A stretch of 42,563 bases of DNA from Candidatus Edwardsbacteria bacterium (GTDB lineage Bacteria > Edwardsbacteria > AC1 > EtOH8): assembly GCA_018821925.1 (NCBI GenBank), contig JAHJLF010000044.1, positions 1-42,563 on the forward strand. Reading direction: 5' to 3'. Made by a program: the position numbers and the translations under genes. Shown here one piece after another: positions 14,724 through 24,521 of the stretch (the first letter of the stretch is position 1; each line of letters begins with the position of its first letter). The notes below the pieces were generated by a model. It had not been told where the DNA came from, did no database searches, and saw only the letters and a list, made by a program, of their open reading frames with translations.

Positions 14724-16186
14724 TGAAGATAACAGAACTCATAAAATCCTGCCCCGATCAGATCGTCTCCCGGTCAGCACTGCCGGAGGGGATGGAGATC
14801 AGCGGGATGCATTATGATTCCCGGAAAATAGAGAAGGGAAATCTGTTCTTTGCCATTTCCGGCTACCAATCCGACGGCAATAAGTTCGTCGGGCAGGCTT
14901 TGGCCAACGGGGCCGGCCTGATCGTCAGCGAGAGCAATAAAATATCGGATGATGTCCCCTGGATCAAAGTGGCCAATTGCCGCCGGGCCATGGCTCTGAT
15001 GTCAGCCGCTTTCCTGGGCCGGCCGGCGGACCAGCTGGATATGATCGCGGTGACCGGCACCGCCGGGAAGACCACCACCACCTATCTGCTGCGCTCCATC
15101 ATGGAAACGGCCGGCAGGAGGACCGGCCTTTTGGGCACCATCAACTACTGGATACGGGACAGAAAATTCTCGGCCCCCAACACCACTCCGGAATCGCTGG
15201 ACCTCCAGGATCTGCTGTTCCGGATGGTCAGCGCCGGGGCCGATACCGCCATCATGGAGGCCTCGTCGCACGGCATCGAGCTGGACCGGGTGGCCGGCAT
15301 AAATTTCTCCACCGCGGTTTTCACCAACTTCTCCCAGGATCACCTGGATTTCCACGGCGATATGGAAAGCTATCTTAAATCCAAGCTGAAGCTGTTCCAG
15401 AACCTGTGGGGCGGGGCCACGGCGGTGATCAACCTGGATGACCCGGCAGCCGGCCGGGTCAGGGAAGCGGTCAGGACCAAAACCTTGACCTTCGGAATAG
15501 ACAGCCAGGCTGATATCACGGCGGATAATATTATCAGCACTCCACAGGGCTCAAAGTTCGGATTAAAAATAAGCGATCGGGCGATAGAAATAAACCTGGC
15601 GGTAGCCGGCCGGCACAATATTTATAACGCCCTGGCGGCTGCAGCTGCGGCTTTGTCCTGCGGCATACCGCTGGAAGAGATCAGGTCCGGCCTGGAGAAG
15701 ATCAGCAGCGTGCCCGGCAGGTTCGAGCCGGTGAACCTGGGCCAGGATTTTTCGGTGATAGTGGATTATGCCCATACCCCCGAGGAACTGGAACATCTCC
15801 TGAATGCGGCCAGGGAGCTTAAGCCCCAAAGGATCATAGCCGTTTTCGGCTGCGGGGGCGACCGCGACCGCAGCAAGCGCCCCCTGATGGGCAGGGCGGT
15901 GGCAAAGAATTCCGACATAGTGGTCGTAACTTCGGACAACCCGCGAACCGAGGACCCGGATCAGATCATCAACGATATTCTGCCCGGTCTGTCCGGCCGG
16001 GAATATATCCTGCTGCCCGATCGCAAAGAGGCCATATACAAATCCATCGAACTGGCCCAAAAAGGGGACATGGTAATCATAGCCGGCAAAGGCCATGAGG
16101 ATTACCAGATACTGAACGCAGCCAAGATCCATTTTGACGACCGGGAGATCGCAGGAGAAGCCCTGAAACAAAGGCTGGGCGTCTGA
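14723..16186 (+). CDS. murE: UDP-MurNAc-tripeptide ligase MurE (meso-DAP type)
   Basis: MurE adds the third amino acid of the stem peptide to UDP-MurNAc-L-Ala-D-Glu. The 487-residue protein has the ATP loop GTAGKTTTT at 112-120, the substrate segment NTTPESLDLQ and DNPR at 405-408. That Arg-containing motif marks enzymes adding meso-diaminopimelate rather than lysine. The ATG at 14723 shares its A with the ftsI stop; a GTG one codon earlier is possible. Family length is normal. Confidence 0.96.
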   Translation: MKITELIKSCPDQIVSRSALPEGMEISGMHYDSRKIEKGNLFFAISGYQSDGNKFVGQALANGAGLIVSESNKISDDVPWIKVANCRRAMALMSAAFLGRPADQLDMIAVTGTAGKTTTTYLLRSIMETAGRRTGLLGTINYWIRDRKFSAPNTTPESLDLQDLLFRMVSAGADTAIMEASSHGIELDRVAGINFSTAVFTNFSQDHLDFHGDMESYLKSKLKLFQNLWGGATAVINLDDPAAGRVREAVRTKTLTFGIDSQADITADNIISTPQGSKFGLKISDRAIEINLAVAGRHNIYNALAAAAAALSCGIPLEEIRSGLEKISSVPGRFEPVNLGQDFSVIVDYAHTPEELEHLLNAARELKPQRIIAVFGCGGDRDRSKRPLMGRAVAKNSDIVVVTSDNPRTEDPDQIINDILPGLSGREYILLPDRKEAIYKSIELAQKGDMVIIAGKGHEDYQILNAAKIHFDDREIAGEALKQRLGV

Positions 16187-17538
16187 TGGAGAACATGAGC
16201 CTGTCGGAGATAGCCCGGGCGGTGGGCGGAACGCTTTCGGGCAGGGATGGCCTGGCCGAAGGGCTCAGCATCGACTCCCGCACCATAAAGCCGGGGGAGC
16301 TGTTCATCGCCATAAAAGGACCCAAGTTCGACGGGCATGAATTTGTTGCCCAGGCGATCAGGAACGGGGCCTCTGGGGTCATGATATCCGGAAACATAGA
16401 CCGGAACGGCGAAACGGTTCCCGGATTCATCAAGGTGTCCGACACTCTCAGGGCGCTGAAGGAGCTGGCTTATTTTTATCGGAAAAAATACAATCCCAAA
16501 ATGATAGGCATCACCGGCACCAATGGCAAGACCACGGTCAAGGAGATGACGGCGGCCATCCTTTCCGCCAAATACAATGTTCTCAAGAATCAGGGGAACC
16601 TGAACAACCAGTACGGCATACCGCTGTCACTGTTCAAACTTACCGTAGAACACCAGATCGGGGTGATGGAGCTGGGGATGAGCGCCCTGGGTGAGATAGC
16701 CGATCTGTGCCGTCTGGTGGAGCCGGAGATCGGGATGATAACCAACGTGGGCGAGGGCCATACCCTGTACCTGAAAGACCTACCAACGGTGGGCCGAGCC
16801 AAGGGCGAATTATTGGAGGCCCTTCCCAAAGGCGGACTGGCGGTGGTCAACGGCGATGATGCAAACGTAATGGCTCAGACCACCAGAACCAGGGCCAAAA
16901 TCATAAAATTCGGGATGGGCGATGATTGCCATTACAGGGCCGAGCAGATAAATTACGGCCCGGACGGGACCTCCTTCAAAGTGAACGGGCAGTGGGTCAT
17001 TATCAGGCAACCGGGACTGCATAATGTTTACAATTGCTTGGCGGCCATTGCTGTCGGGGAGGCGCTGGGGGTGGATATCAAAAGCGCTGCCGAAAAGCTG
17101 GCCGGGCTGGAACCAAGCCCCATGCGCCTGGAAGTAATAACGGCCGGCAAATTCACCATTATCAACGATGCCTATAATGCCAACCCGCCATCGATGAGGG
17201 CGGCGCTTAAAGTACTGGGATCATGGGATGTTTCCCGGAGGAAGGTGGCCATCCTGGGGGAGATGCTGGAACTGGGGGGCATCGAAAAGCTGAGGCACCA
17301 CGACATCGGGGCATTTGCGGCGGAGAATGCCGACCTGGTGTTGGCGGTGGGGCCGCTGGGGAACGATATCTATCTGGGGGCCTCCGGCTTGAAGAAGAAC
17401 AGCCGCCATTATCAGGATAATGCCGCTTTGATAGCCGAGCTGGGTAACATCCTGAAAAAAGGCGATGTGGTCCTGGTAAAAGCCTCCCGGGGCCGGCATT
17501 TCGAGGAGATCGTCAACGCCATAAAAGGATTATCATAG
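16186..17538 (+). CDS. murF: UDP-MurNAc-tripeptide D-Ala-D-Ala ligase MurF
   Basis: MurF adds the D-Ala-D-Ala dipeptide to finish UDP-MurNAc-pentapeptide. This 450-residue protein shows the three Mur ligase domains: N-terminal substrate domain (SIDSRTIKPGELF), ATP-binding centre (GITGTNGKTTVKEM, about residue 107) and C-terminal domain (NDAYNANPPSMRAAL, LGEMLELG). The start overlaps the murE stop (TGATG). No ddl occurs in this window, so its dipeptide substrate must come from a ligase encoded elsewhere. Confidence 0.96.
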   Translation: MENMSLSEIARAVGGTLSGRDGLAEGLSIDSRTIKPGELFIAIKGPKFDGHEFVAQAIRNGASGVMISGNIDRNGETVPGFIKVSDTLRALKELAYFYRKKYNPKMIGITGTNGKTTVKEMTAAILSAKYNVLKNQGNLNNQYGIPLSLFKLTVEHQIGVMELGMSALGEIADLCRLVEPEIGMITNVGEGHTLYLKDLPTVGRAKGELLEALPKGGLAVVNGDDANVMAQTTRTRAKIIKFGMGDDCHYRAEQINYGPDGTSFKVNGQWVIIRQPGLHNVYNCLAAIAVGEALGVDIKSAAEKLAGLEPSPMRLEVITAGKFTIINDAYNANPPSMRAALKVLGSWDVSRRKVAILGEMLELGGIEKLRHHDIGAFAAENADLVLAVGPLGNDIYLGASGLKKNSRHYQDNAALIAELGNILKKGDVVLVKASRGRHFEEIVNAIKGLS

Positions 17539-18627
17539 ATGCTGTATCTGCTGTTATACCCATTGGCCGATAAGATCCACTTCTTCAATCTGTTTCGCTA
17601 CATCACTTTTCGCTCGGCCTATGCCCTGGTGACGGCGCTGCTGATATCCTTTCTGATCGGGCCCTACATGATCCGGTGGCTAAAAAAGCTCAGGATCGGC
17701 GATATCGGCCGGGAGGACACCCCTGATCATCATAAAAAAAAGGCTGGGACCCCCACCATGGGCGGGTTGATCATCCTGGCGTCCATAATAATACCGGTGC
17801 TGCTGTGGGCCGACCTGACGAACCGGTATATTCAGATCGCGTCCGTGGTCACTATTTGTCTGGCTGCTATCGGCTTCAGCGACGATTATCTAAAAGTGGT
17901 CAAAAAGCAGCCCAAGGGCCTGGTGGGAAGGAAAAAATTGGCCTGGCAAATAGTTCTGTCGGTAATAATAGGGGCCATCCTTGTCATCTATCCGTTGAAT
18001 CCGGAATTTGCCACCAAGACCAATTTTCTGTTCTTTAAAAATATCTTCATCAATCTGGCCTGGTGGATGTTCATTCCCTTCGTGGTCATGGTCATAGTGG
18101 GGACATCGAATGCAGTCAATCTGACCGACGGGCTGGACGGCCTGGCCATAGGAGTGGTGCTGTTCGCCGCCGCGGCCTATGCCGTCATGTGCTATTTTGC
18201 CGGGAATTTCAAGCTGGCCAGCTATCTTAACATCATCTTCATGAAGGGCTCCGGAGAGCTGACCATATTCTGCTCTGCAATTGTCGGGGCTTCGCTGGGT
18301 TTCCTGTGGTACAACGCCCATCCGGCCGAGATAATGATGGGCGACACCGGCTCGCTGGCCCTGGGCGGGGCCATAGGCACCACTGCCGTTCTGATAAAAC
18401 AGGAGATACTGCTGCTGATCGTGGGCGGGGTCTTCGTAATGGAGGCCCTATCGGTCATCCTACAGGTAGCTTCCTTCAAGATGACCGGGAAGCGGATATT
18501 CAAAATGGCTCCCATCCATCACCATTTTACCCTGATGGGCTGGAGCGAGGAAAAAATTGTCACCCGATTCTGGATAATAGCGCTGATTTGCGCCCTGGTG
18601 GCCCTGAGCACCCTGAAGATAAGATAG
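17539..18627 (+). CDS. mraY: Phospho-MurNAc-pentapeptide transferase MraY
   Basis: MraY transfers phospho-MurNAc-pentapeptide onto undecaprenyl phosphate at the inner membrane, making lipid I. The 362-residue protein has about ten membrane helices. The family signatures are DTPDHHKKKAGTPTMGG near residue 60, FSDDYLK, NAVNLTDGLDGLA, MGDTGSLALGG and PIHHHF near the C-terminus. The acidic residues in SDD, TDG and GDT are those associated with Mg2+ binding and catalysis. It starts immediately after the murF stop. Confidence 0.97.
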   Translation: MLYLLLYPLADKIHFFNLFRYITFRSAYALVTALLISFLIGPYMIRWLKKLRIGDIGREDTPDHHKKKAGTPTMGGLIILASIIIPVLLWADLTNRYIQIASVVTICLAAIGFSDDYLKVVKKQPKGLVGRKKLAWQIVLSVIIGAILVIYPLNPEFATKTNFLFFKNIFINLAWWMFIPFVVMVIVGTSNAVNLTDGLDGLAIGVVLFAAAAYAVMCYFAGNFKLASYLNIIFMKGSGELTIFCSAIVGASLGFLWYNAHPAEIMMGDTGSLALGGAIGTTAVLIKQEILLLIVGGVFVMEALSVILQVASFKMTGKRIFKMAPIHHHFTLMGWSEEKIVTRFWIIALICALVALSTLKIR

Positions 18628-18628
18628 A

Positions 18629-19993
18629 ATGAAGCTCGATCTGGCACATAAAAAAATCTCGGTGATCGGCCTGGCCCGTAGCGGGATGGCGGCGGTCAGA
18701 CTTTTAAAAAAAGCCGGGGCGGATGTCTTTGTCTCCGATTTTAAAAGCATCGGCTCCGAAGAACTACAAGAGTTGGATAATTTGGGCGTGGCCTATGAAA
18801 CAGGAGGGCACACCGAAAAGCTGCTGGGCAGCCGGATGATAGTGGTAAGCCCGGGGGTCCGCACCGATATTCCGATCCTGCAGAAGGCCGCCAGGATGGG
18901 CATCGAGGTGATCGGCGAGATCGAGCTGGCTTACCGGGCAACCAGGTCCCGGATCATCGCGGTCACAGGAACCAATGGCAAATCCACCACCGTCTCCATG
19001 ATCGGCAGCATCCTTAAAAAATCGGGACTGGACGCTCATATCGGCGGAAACTTAGCCCCGGGACGGCCCCTGTGCCAGCTGGCCGTCGAAGCCAATCCCG
19101 AGAGCATCATAGTGGCAGAGATCAGCACTTTTCAGATAGAGACCATAAAGACCTTCAAACCCTACATCGGCGTGGTGACAAATATATCGCCGGACCACCT
19201 GGACCGGCACCCTGATTTCGAAAGCTATGCCCGGCTCAAAGGGGAGCTGTTGAAAAATCAGGATGAAACGGACCATTCTGTTCTGAATCTGGATGATTCC
19301 AATGTTCAGAAATATTGCAGCGGGTACCGGGGAAAAAGACGGGGTTTCAGTTTGACAAAAACAGTGGAGAACGGAGCCTGGTGGGACGGCCAAAGCCTAT
19401 ACATATCACATGATAAAAAAAGCCACAAAGTTTTGGATGCCAAGGAACTTAAAATTCCGGGAAAACATAACATCGCCAATGCCCTGGCGGCGATAGCCGC
19501 AGCCTCCGTCCTAGACGTTTCTTTGTCCGATATGGCGGCAGGATTGGTTTCGTTCAGGGGAGTGCCGCATCGCCTGGAGGAGGTGGCGACGATAAAGGGC
19601 GTCCGATATATAAACAATTCCATGTGCACCAACAGCGCAGCCGGGGTAAGCTCCCTTCAGGCTTTTAACTCACCACTGATTGTGATAGCCGGCGGCAAGG
19701 AGAAGGGGATTGATCTCTCCGATTTCGTGGCCGAGATTTCCCAGCGGGCCCGGGCAGCGGTGTTGATAGGGGAGGCCAGAGAACGACTCAAAGCCGAGCT
19801 GGATTCTCTGGGCTTCAGCAAGGCTCTTTTGGCCGGCAACATGTCCGATGCCGTCCGGCTGGCGTCCCAGCAGGCCCAGGCCGGCGATGCGGTGATACTG
19901 GCGCCAGGCTGCGCCAGTTTCGACATGTTCAGGGATTTTGAGGACCGGGGGGAACAGTTCAAACAGGCGGTTCATAATTTGGAGAACAGATGA
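18629..19993 (+). CDS. murD: UDP-MurNAc-L-alanine:D-glutamate ligase MurD
   Basis: MurD adds D-Glu to UDP-MurNAc-L-Ala in the cytoplasm. Its 454 residues include the N-terminal Rossmann-like domain (ISVIGLARSGMAAVRLL), the ATP loop VTGTNGKSTTVS (about residue 113), the NISPDHLDRH segment and the C-terminal NNSMCTNSAAG and APGCASFDMF.....RG signatures. It begins one base after the mraY stop, and its own stop overlaps ftsW (ATGA). Confidence 0.96.
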   Translation: MKLDLAHKKISVIGLARSGMAAVRLLKKAGADVFVSDFKSIGSEELQELDNLGVAYETGGHTEKLLGSRMIVVSPGVRTDIPILQKAARMGIEVIGEIELAYRATRSRIIAVTGTNGKSTTVSMIGSILKKSGLDAHIGGNLAPGRPLCQLAVEANPESIIVAEISTFQIETIKTFKPYIGVVTNISPDHLDRHPDFESYARLKGELLKNQDETDHSVLNLDDSNVQKYCSGYRGKRRGFSLTKTVENGAWWDGQSLYISHDKKSHKVLDAKELKIPGKHNIANALAAIAAASVLDVSLSDMAAGLVSFRGVPHRLEEVATIKGVRYINNSMCTNSAAGVSSLQAFNSPLIVIAGGKEKGIDLSDFVAEISQRARAAVLIGEARERLKAELDSLGFSKALLAGNMSDAVRLASQQAQAGDAVILAPGCASFDMFRDFEDRGEQFKQAVHNLENR

Positions 19994-21225
19994 ACAGCAG
20001 GAGCGGAGAAATAGATCATTACCTATTGGTGGCGGTGCTGGTGCTGACCGGATTCGGACTGATCATGAGTTTCAGCGCCGGGGGGTTCATGTCCGGAAGT
20101 TCGGCCAAATTCTCCAACGACAGCCTGTTCTTTTTCAAGCGGGAGCTGATAAGGGTGGCCTTGGCCCTGGTATTTTTCCTGGTAGCTCTCAATATCAATT
20201 ACCGGAAATTAAGGAGCCTGATAGTACCATTCTTCGGGGTGATGCTGGTGGTGCTGCTGCTTACCCTGGTTCTGGGCCAGTCTGTCAGAGGATCCCGTAG
20301 CTGGATAATGGGACTACAGCCGGTGGAGATTGCCAGGATCGCCTTGGTGTTATTTCTGGCCGATTTCATAGATAAAAAGGGCGAGGATTTCAAAAAAATA
20401 AAGATCGGATATATTCCGGGGGTGGCGGCGGTGGTGTTGCTGGCGGTCATCATTGGCCTTCAGCCCGATTTCGGGAGCGCCATGGCATTATCGATCCTGG
20501 GCTATACCATGCTGTTCCTGGGCGGGGCCAACCTGCTGGCCTGGGTGGGCGGGCTGGGCCTGGCCTCGGTGGCATTTGCGGCCGCGGCCCTGACCCAAAA
20601 GCATGTGCTGGGCCGGCTGACCGGATTTTGGTGGGGGCTGACCAGACCCGAGGAGTTATCTGCTTTGATAGAATCCTCCTCGGGGCATATCAAAAACACA
20701 TTGGTGCAGACCCATCAGTCCCTCCTGGGAATCGGCTCCGGCGGGTTTTTTGGGGTGGGTTTGGGGCAAAGCCGGCAGAAGTTTCTTTTCGTAAGCGAGG
20801 CCCATACCGATTTCATCTTCTCTATCATCGGGGAGGAGGGCGGTCTCTTGTTTGCCGGGATAATCATGCTGGTCTTTCTGGTCATCCTGTGGCGGGGGAT
20901 TAAACTCTCGCTGCAATTAAGCGACCGGTTCGAGTCCCTGACGGTGCTGGGATTAAGCTGCGGAATATTCATCTATGCGGTCATCAACATCAGCGTGGCG
21001 CTGGGGATCTTTCCCATCACTGGCCTGCCGCTGCCTTTCCTGAGCTACGGAGGCTCGGCCCTGCTGGCCAATGCGGTATCGGTGGGTTTGATACTGAATA
21101 TCTCAAAGCACCGGGGGGAAAAGTCCGGTCAAACTTTTATCAGGAAGAACAATGGAGTTAGCGATAGCCGGTGGAGGGACGGGAGGTCATCTCTATCCTG
21201 GTCTGGCCGTAGCCGCCGCCGTTAA
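19990..21225 (+). CDS. ftsW: Septal peptidoglycan polymerase FtsW (SEDS)
   Basis: FtsW is the SEDS glycosyltransferase that polymerises lipid II at the septum with FtsI. The 411-residue product has about ten membrane helices and the signatures SRSWI, QPDFGSAM, ..GHIKNTLVQTHQSLLGIGSGG.FGVGLGQS..K....EAHTDFIFSIIGEE and GLPLPFLSYGGSAL. The last 24 or so residues form an Arg/Ser-rich tail (DSRWRDGRSS, SGRSRRR) encoded inside murG in another frame, giving a 74-nt overlap. The tail has no FtsW-like conservation that I recognise and might reflect a drifted stop codon. Confidence 0.95.
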   Translation: MNSRSGEIDHYLLVAVLVLTGFGLIMSFSAGGFMSGSSAKFSNDSLFFFKRELIRVALALVFFLVALNINYRKLRSLIVPFFGVMLVVLLLTLVLGQSVRGSRSWIMGLQPVEIARIALVLFLADFIDKKGEDFKKIKIGYIPGVAAVVLLAVIIGLQPDFGSAMALSILGYTMLFLGGANLLAWVGGLGLASVAFAAAALTQKHVLGRLTGFWWGLTRPEELSALIESSSGHIKNTLVQTHQSLLGIGSGGFFGVGLGQSRQKFLFVSEAHTDFIFSIIGEEGGLLFAGIIMLVFLVILWRGIKLSLQLSDRFESLTVLGLSCGIFIYAVINISVALGIFPITGLPLPFLSYGGSALLANAVSVGLILNISKHRGEKSGQTFIRKNNGVSDSRWRDGRSSLSWSGRSRRR

Positions 21226-22252
21226 ACAAGCGGACCCTCAGACCAGGATCACGTTCTACGGTACCAAGCGGGGCATAGAATCGCGGGTGCTGCCGGGGAT
21301 GGGCTATAAGATAAAATATATTTCAGCCAGGGGCTTTTTGGGGAAGAGCTGGACAGCCAAAATATTTTCCCCTCTCTGGATGGCAACCGGCACCATCCAA
21401 TCGCTCTTTCACATGATCAGTAACCGCCCGGATGTGGTGCTGGGCACCGGCGGTTATGTTTCGGTCCCTCCGGTGATGGCGGCCTGGGTGTTAAGAATTC
21501 CGGTGGCCCTGCTGGCCCTGGATGTGATGCCCAGCCAGGCGGTGAGGTTTTTGGCCCGGTTCGCCGGCCAGATATATGGAGGCTTCCCGGAATGCGCCCG
21601 TTATCTGAATCCCAAGTCCCAGGTTATCTTCACCGGAAATCCCATCAGGCCCGAGATCGGAAGAATAGCAAGGGGCCAGGGAACGGCCCGGTTCGGGCTG
21701 GATGAAAATAAAAAGACCATCTTGGTATTCGGCGGAAGCCAGGGGGCCCACAGCATCAATGTTTCGGTGCTGGATTCTTTGGAATATCTCGATCGATCCG
21801 GATATCTTAAGGATATTCAGATAATATTCCAGACCGGCAAAAGAGATCATGCCCTGGTAGCAGAAGGCATCAAACAGTTTGCAACAAAAATAAAAATACT
21901 GGCCTATATTGATGAAATGCCTCATGCCCTGGCGGCCGCCGACCTGGTAATCAGCCGCTCCGGGGCCGGGGTCTCGGAAACACTGGCCTGTGGCCTGCCC
22001 TCGATACTGGTGCCGTATCCTTATGCCGCCAGCAATCACCAAGAATACAATGCCCGAAGTCTGGAGCAGGCCGGGGCGGCGATGATGATCTTGGACCGGG
22101 ATCTGAACGGGGAAGTGCTGGCGAAAAAGATATCGGGTATCTTATTCGACCAGAAAAAATACAACCTGATGGGCAATGCCGCCAAAACTCTGGCCAGCCC
22201 GGATGCGGCAAATAAAATCGCAGATAATATAATAAGAATGACGGGAAAGTAA
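21152..22252 (+). CDS. murG: UDP-GlcNAc:lipid I GlcNAc-transferase MurG
   Basis: MurG converts lipid I to lipid II on the cytoplasmic face. This 366-residue GT-B enzyme begins at the Gly-rich loop GGGTGGHLYPGLA just after residue 6, which fixes the start at 21152, with AGGAAG as ribosome site. Other signatures are GTGGYVSVPP, FGGSQGAHSIN and the nucleotide-sugar segment SRSGAGVSETLACGLPSILVPYPYAASNHQ. The start lies 74 nt inside ftsW. Its stop overlaps murC (TAATG). Confidence 0.97.
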   Translation: MELAIAGGGTGGHLYPGLAVAAAVKQADPQTRITFYGTKRGIESRVLPGMGYKIKYISARGFLGKSWTAKIFSPLWMATGTIQSLFHMISNRPDVVLGTGGYVSVPPVMAAWVLRIPVALLALDVMPSQAVRFLARFAGQIYGGFPECARYLNPKSQVIFTGNPIRPEIGRIARGQGTARFGLDENKKTILVFGGSQGAHSINVSVLDSLEYLDRSGYLKDIQIIFQTGKRDHALVAEGIKQFATKIKILAYIDEMPHALAAADLVISRSGAGVSETLACGLPSILVPYPYAASNHQEYNARSLEQAGAAMMILDRDLNGEVLAKKISGILFDQKKYNLMGNAAKTLASPDAANKIADNIIRMTGK

Positions 22253-23613
22253 TGTTCGGAAAGATTAAAAAAATACATTTTGTGGGCATCGGGGGGATCG
22301 GCATGAGCGGGATCGCCGAGGTGCTTCTCAACCTGGGTTATTCGATCTCGGGCTCCGATCTTAAATTTTCCGAGGTTACCGAGCACCTGCAGAAACTGGG
22401 GGCCAAAATAGTCGAGGGGCACCGGGCCGAGAATGTGGGACAGGCTGAAGTGGTGGTCACCTCATCGGCGGTTCACGATGACAACCCCGAGGTCAGGGCC
22501 GCTCATGAGAAAAAGATCCCGGTGATCCGCCGGGCCGAGATGCTGGCCGAACTGATGCGCCTTAAGATAGGCATTGGTATAGCGGGAACCCACGGCAAGA
22601 CCTCCACCACTTCCATGATCGGCCAGGTGCTGACCCAGGCCGGGCGGGATCCCACCCTGGTCATCGGCGGGAAGGTCCGCTCATTAGGCAGCAACGCCAA
22701 GCTGGGCACCGGAGAATATCTGGTGGCCGAGGCCGACGAGTTCGACCGTTCGTTTTTGAAGCTGGCCCCGGTGATAGCGGTGATCACCACCATCGAAGCC
22801 GAACACCTGGACTGCTACAAGGACCTGGACGAGATCAAGAATGCCTTTGTGGAATTCGCCAACAAGGTTCCCTTCTACGGAGCCATCATTGCCTGCTTAG
22901 ACGAGCGGGGAGTGCAGGCCATCATGCCGCGCCTGGAGAAGAGGTGCATCACCTACGGCCTGTCATCGCAGGCTGACCTGCAGGCCAGGGATTTGAAGTT
23001 CGACGGAATGAAAACCAGCTTTGAGGTGCACAATGGCCGGGGGTTTATGGGAAATATAAACCTGAACCTGCCCGGAGTGCACAATGTAAAAAATTCGCTG
23101 GCGGCCATCGCGGTGGGGCTGGACATGGAGATACCTTTTGAAAAAATCGCCCAGGCATTAGCGGAATTCAACGGGGTCTATCGCCGGTTCGAGATAAAGG
23201 GCGAGAAGAACGGGGCGCTGGTGATTGACGATTACGGCCATCATCCCACCGAGATAGAGGCCACCCTCAAGGCGGCCAAGGACGGCTTTTCCCGCCGGGT
23301 GGTGGCGGTCTTCCAGCCGCACCTGTACAGCAGGACCCGGGATTTCCACACTGAGTTCGGCGGGGCGTTTTTCCAAGCCGACGTGCTGGTGGTCACCGAC
23401 GTTTACCCGGCCCGGGAATCCCCGATCCAGGGGGTGACAGGGGAGCTGATCGCCAAGGCGGCCAGAGAGAAGGGCCACCGCAATGTCCACTATGTGGCCG
23501 ATAAAAATAATATTCCGGACGAACTGGAGAAGATAGTCAAGCCCAACGATATCGTCATTACCCTGGGGGCCGGGGATATATATAAATACGGGGAAGAATT
23601 CCTTAATAAATGA
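22252..23613 (+). CDS. murC: UDP-MurNAc:L-alanine ligase MurC
   Basis: MurC adds L-Ala, the first residue of the stem peptide, to UDP-MurNAc. The 453-residue protein has the N-terminal HFVGIGGIGMSGIAE loop, the ATP loop GIAGTHGKTSTTSM near residue 108, the EADEFDRSFL segment, and the C-terminal DDYGHHPTEIEATL and FQPHLYSRT signatures. Length and domain order are normal. It overlaps murG by one base and murB by four (ATGA). Confidence 0.97.
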   Translation: MFGKIKKIHFVGIGGIGMSGIAEVLLNLGYSISGSDLKFSEVTEHLQKLGAKIVEGHRAENVGQAEVVVTSSAVHDDNPEVRAAHEKKIPVIRRAEMLAELMRLKIGIGIAGTHGKTSTTSMIGQVLTQAGRDPTLVIGGKVRSLGSNAKLGTGEYLVAEADEFDRSFLKLAPVIAVITTIEAEHLDCYKDLDEIKNAFVEFANKVPFYGAIIACLDERGVQAIMPRLEKRCITYGLSSQADLQARDLKFDGMKTSFEVHNGRGFMGNINLNLPGVHNVKNSLAAIAVGLDMEIPFEKIAQALAEFNGVYRRFEIKGEKNGALVIDDYGHHPTEIEATLKAAKDGFSRRVVAVFQPHLYSRTRDFHTEFGGAFFQADVLVVTDVYPARESPIQGVTGELIAKAAREKGHRNVHYVADKNNIPDELEKIVKPNDIVITLGAGDIYKYGEEFLNK

Positions 23614-24521
23614 AGATCCCATCAAATATATTAAAACAGCTGGCCGCCAAGGCCAAAGGACAGTGCCGTTTCAGCGAGCCGATGTCCCGCCATACCTCCT
23701 TCAGGATAGGCGGGCCGGCCGACCTGCTGGTGATCCCGGCCGATGAGGCTGACCTGCAGAACCTGCTGGCCGGGATACATAAGTCAAGGATTCCATATAT
23801 GGTTCTGGGAAACGGCACCAATCTGCTGGTGCTGGACGGCGGCATCCGGGGAGTGGTGATAAAGATGACCGCCGGGTTCCGGCAGGCGGACAGAAAAGAA
23901 AACACCCTTAAGGTTGGCGCCGGGTACGCCCTTCCCCGGCTAGTGGAAGGATCGGCCGAAATGAGCCTGGCCGGGCTGGAGTGGGGAGTGGGGATCCCGG
24001 GCTCGGTGGGCGGGGCGCTGTTGATGAATGCCGGGGCCTATGGCGGCCAGATGTCGGATATAGTCAAAAAGGTCTGGGGATATACTCAATCCGGTGACCG
24101 GCTGACCTTGCGGGCCGCCCAGATAAATTTCGGCTACCGCCATTCCGAATATCCCGAGGGCTTTGTGATCGCTGGCACCGAGCTTGAGATGCAGCAGGGC
24201 CGAAGGAACAGGATAAAGTCAGCCATGGAACAGTGGATGAGCAAAAGGCAGAGAAATCAGCCCTTGAGCCTGCCCTCGGCCGGATGCATCTTCAAAAATC
24301 CAACTAATGATTCAGCCCGCCGACTGATCGGCGTAGCAGGCCTAAAGGGGAAAAAGATAGGCGGGGCAAAGGTCTCCAGCAAACATGCCAACTTCATTAT
24401 CAACAACGGCGGGGCCCGAGCGGCCGATGTATTGAAGTTGATCGGCATCATAAAGGAAAGAACCTATAAAACTATCGGCATAGAGCTGGTGCCCGAAGTC
24501 AAGACCGTCGGGGAACCATGA
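23610..24521 (+). CDS. murB: UDP-N-acetylenolpyruvoylglucosamine reductase MurB
   Basis: MurB reduces enolpyruvyl-UDP-GlcNAc to UDP-MurNAc using NADPH and FAD. The 303-residue protein shows TSFRIGGPAD and LGNGTNLLV (FAD-binding PCMH fold), GLEWGVGIPGSVGGALLMNAGAYGG, and the active-site SAGCIFKNP near residue 228. The residue that donates a proton in E. coli MurB is Ser229; here the aligned position appears to be Cys, a functionally plausible replacement. C-terminal features are IGGAKVSSKHANFIIN and PEV. The short single-piece layout suggests the type IIb form. Confidence 0.95.
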   Translation: MKIPSNILKQLAAKAKGQCRFSEPMSRHTSFRIGGPADLLVIPADEADLQNLLAGIHKSRIPYMVLGNGTNLLVLDGGIRGVVIKMTAGFRQADRKENTLKVGAGYALPRLVEGSAEMSLAGLEWGVGIPGSVGGALLMNAGAYGGQMSDIVKKVWGYTQSGDRLTLRAAQINFGYRHSEYPEGFVIAGTELEMQQGRRNRIKSAMEQWMSKRQRNQPLSLPSAGCIFKNPTNDSARRLIGVAGLKGKKIGGAKVSSKHANFIINNGGARAADVLKLIGIIKERTYKTIGIELVPEVKTVGEP

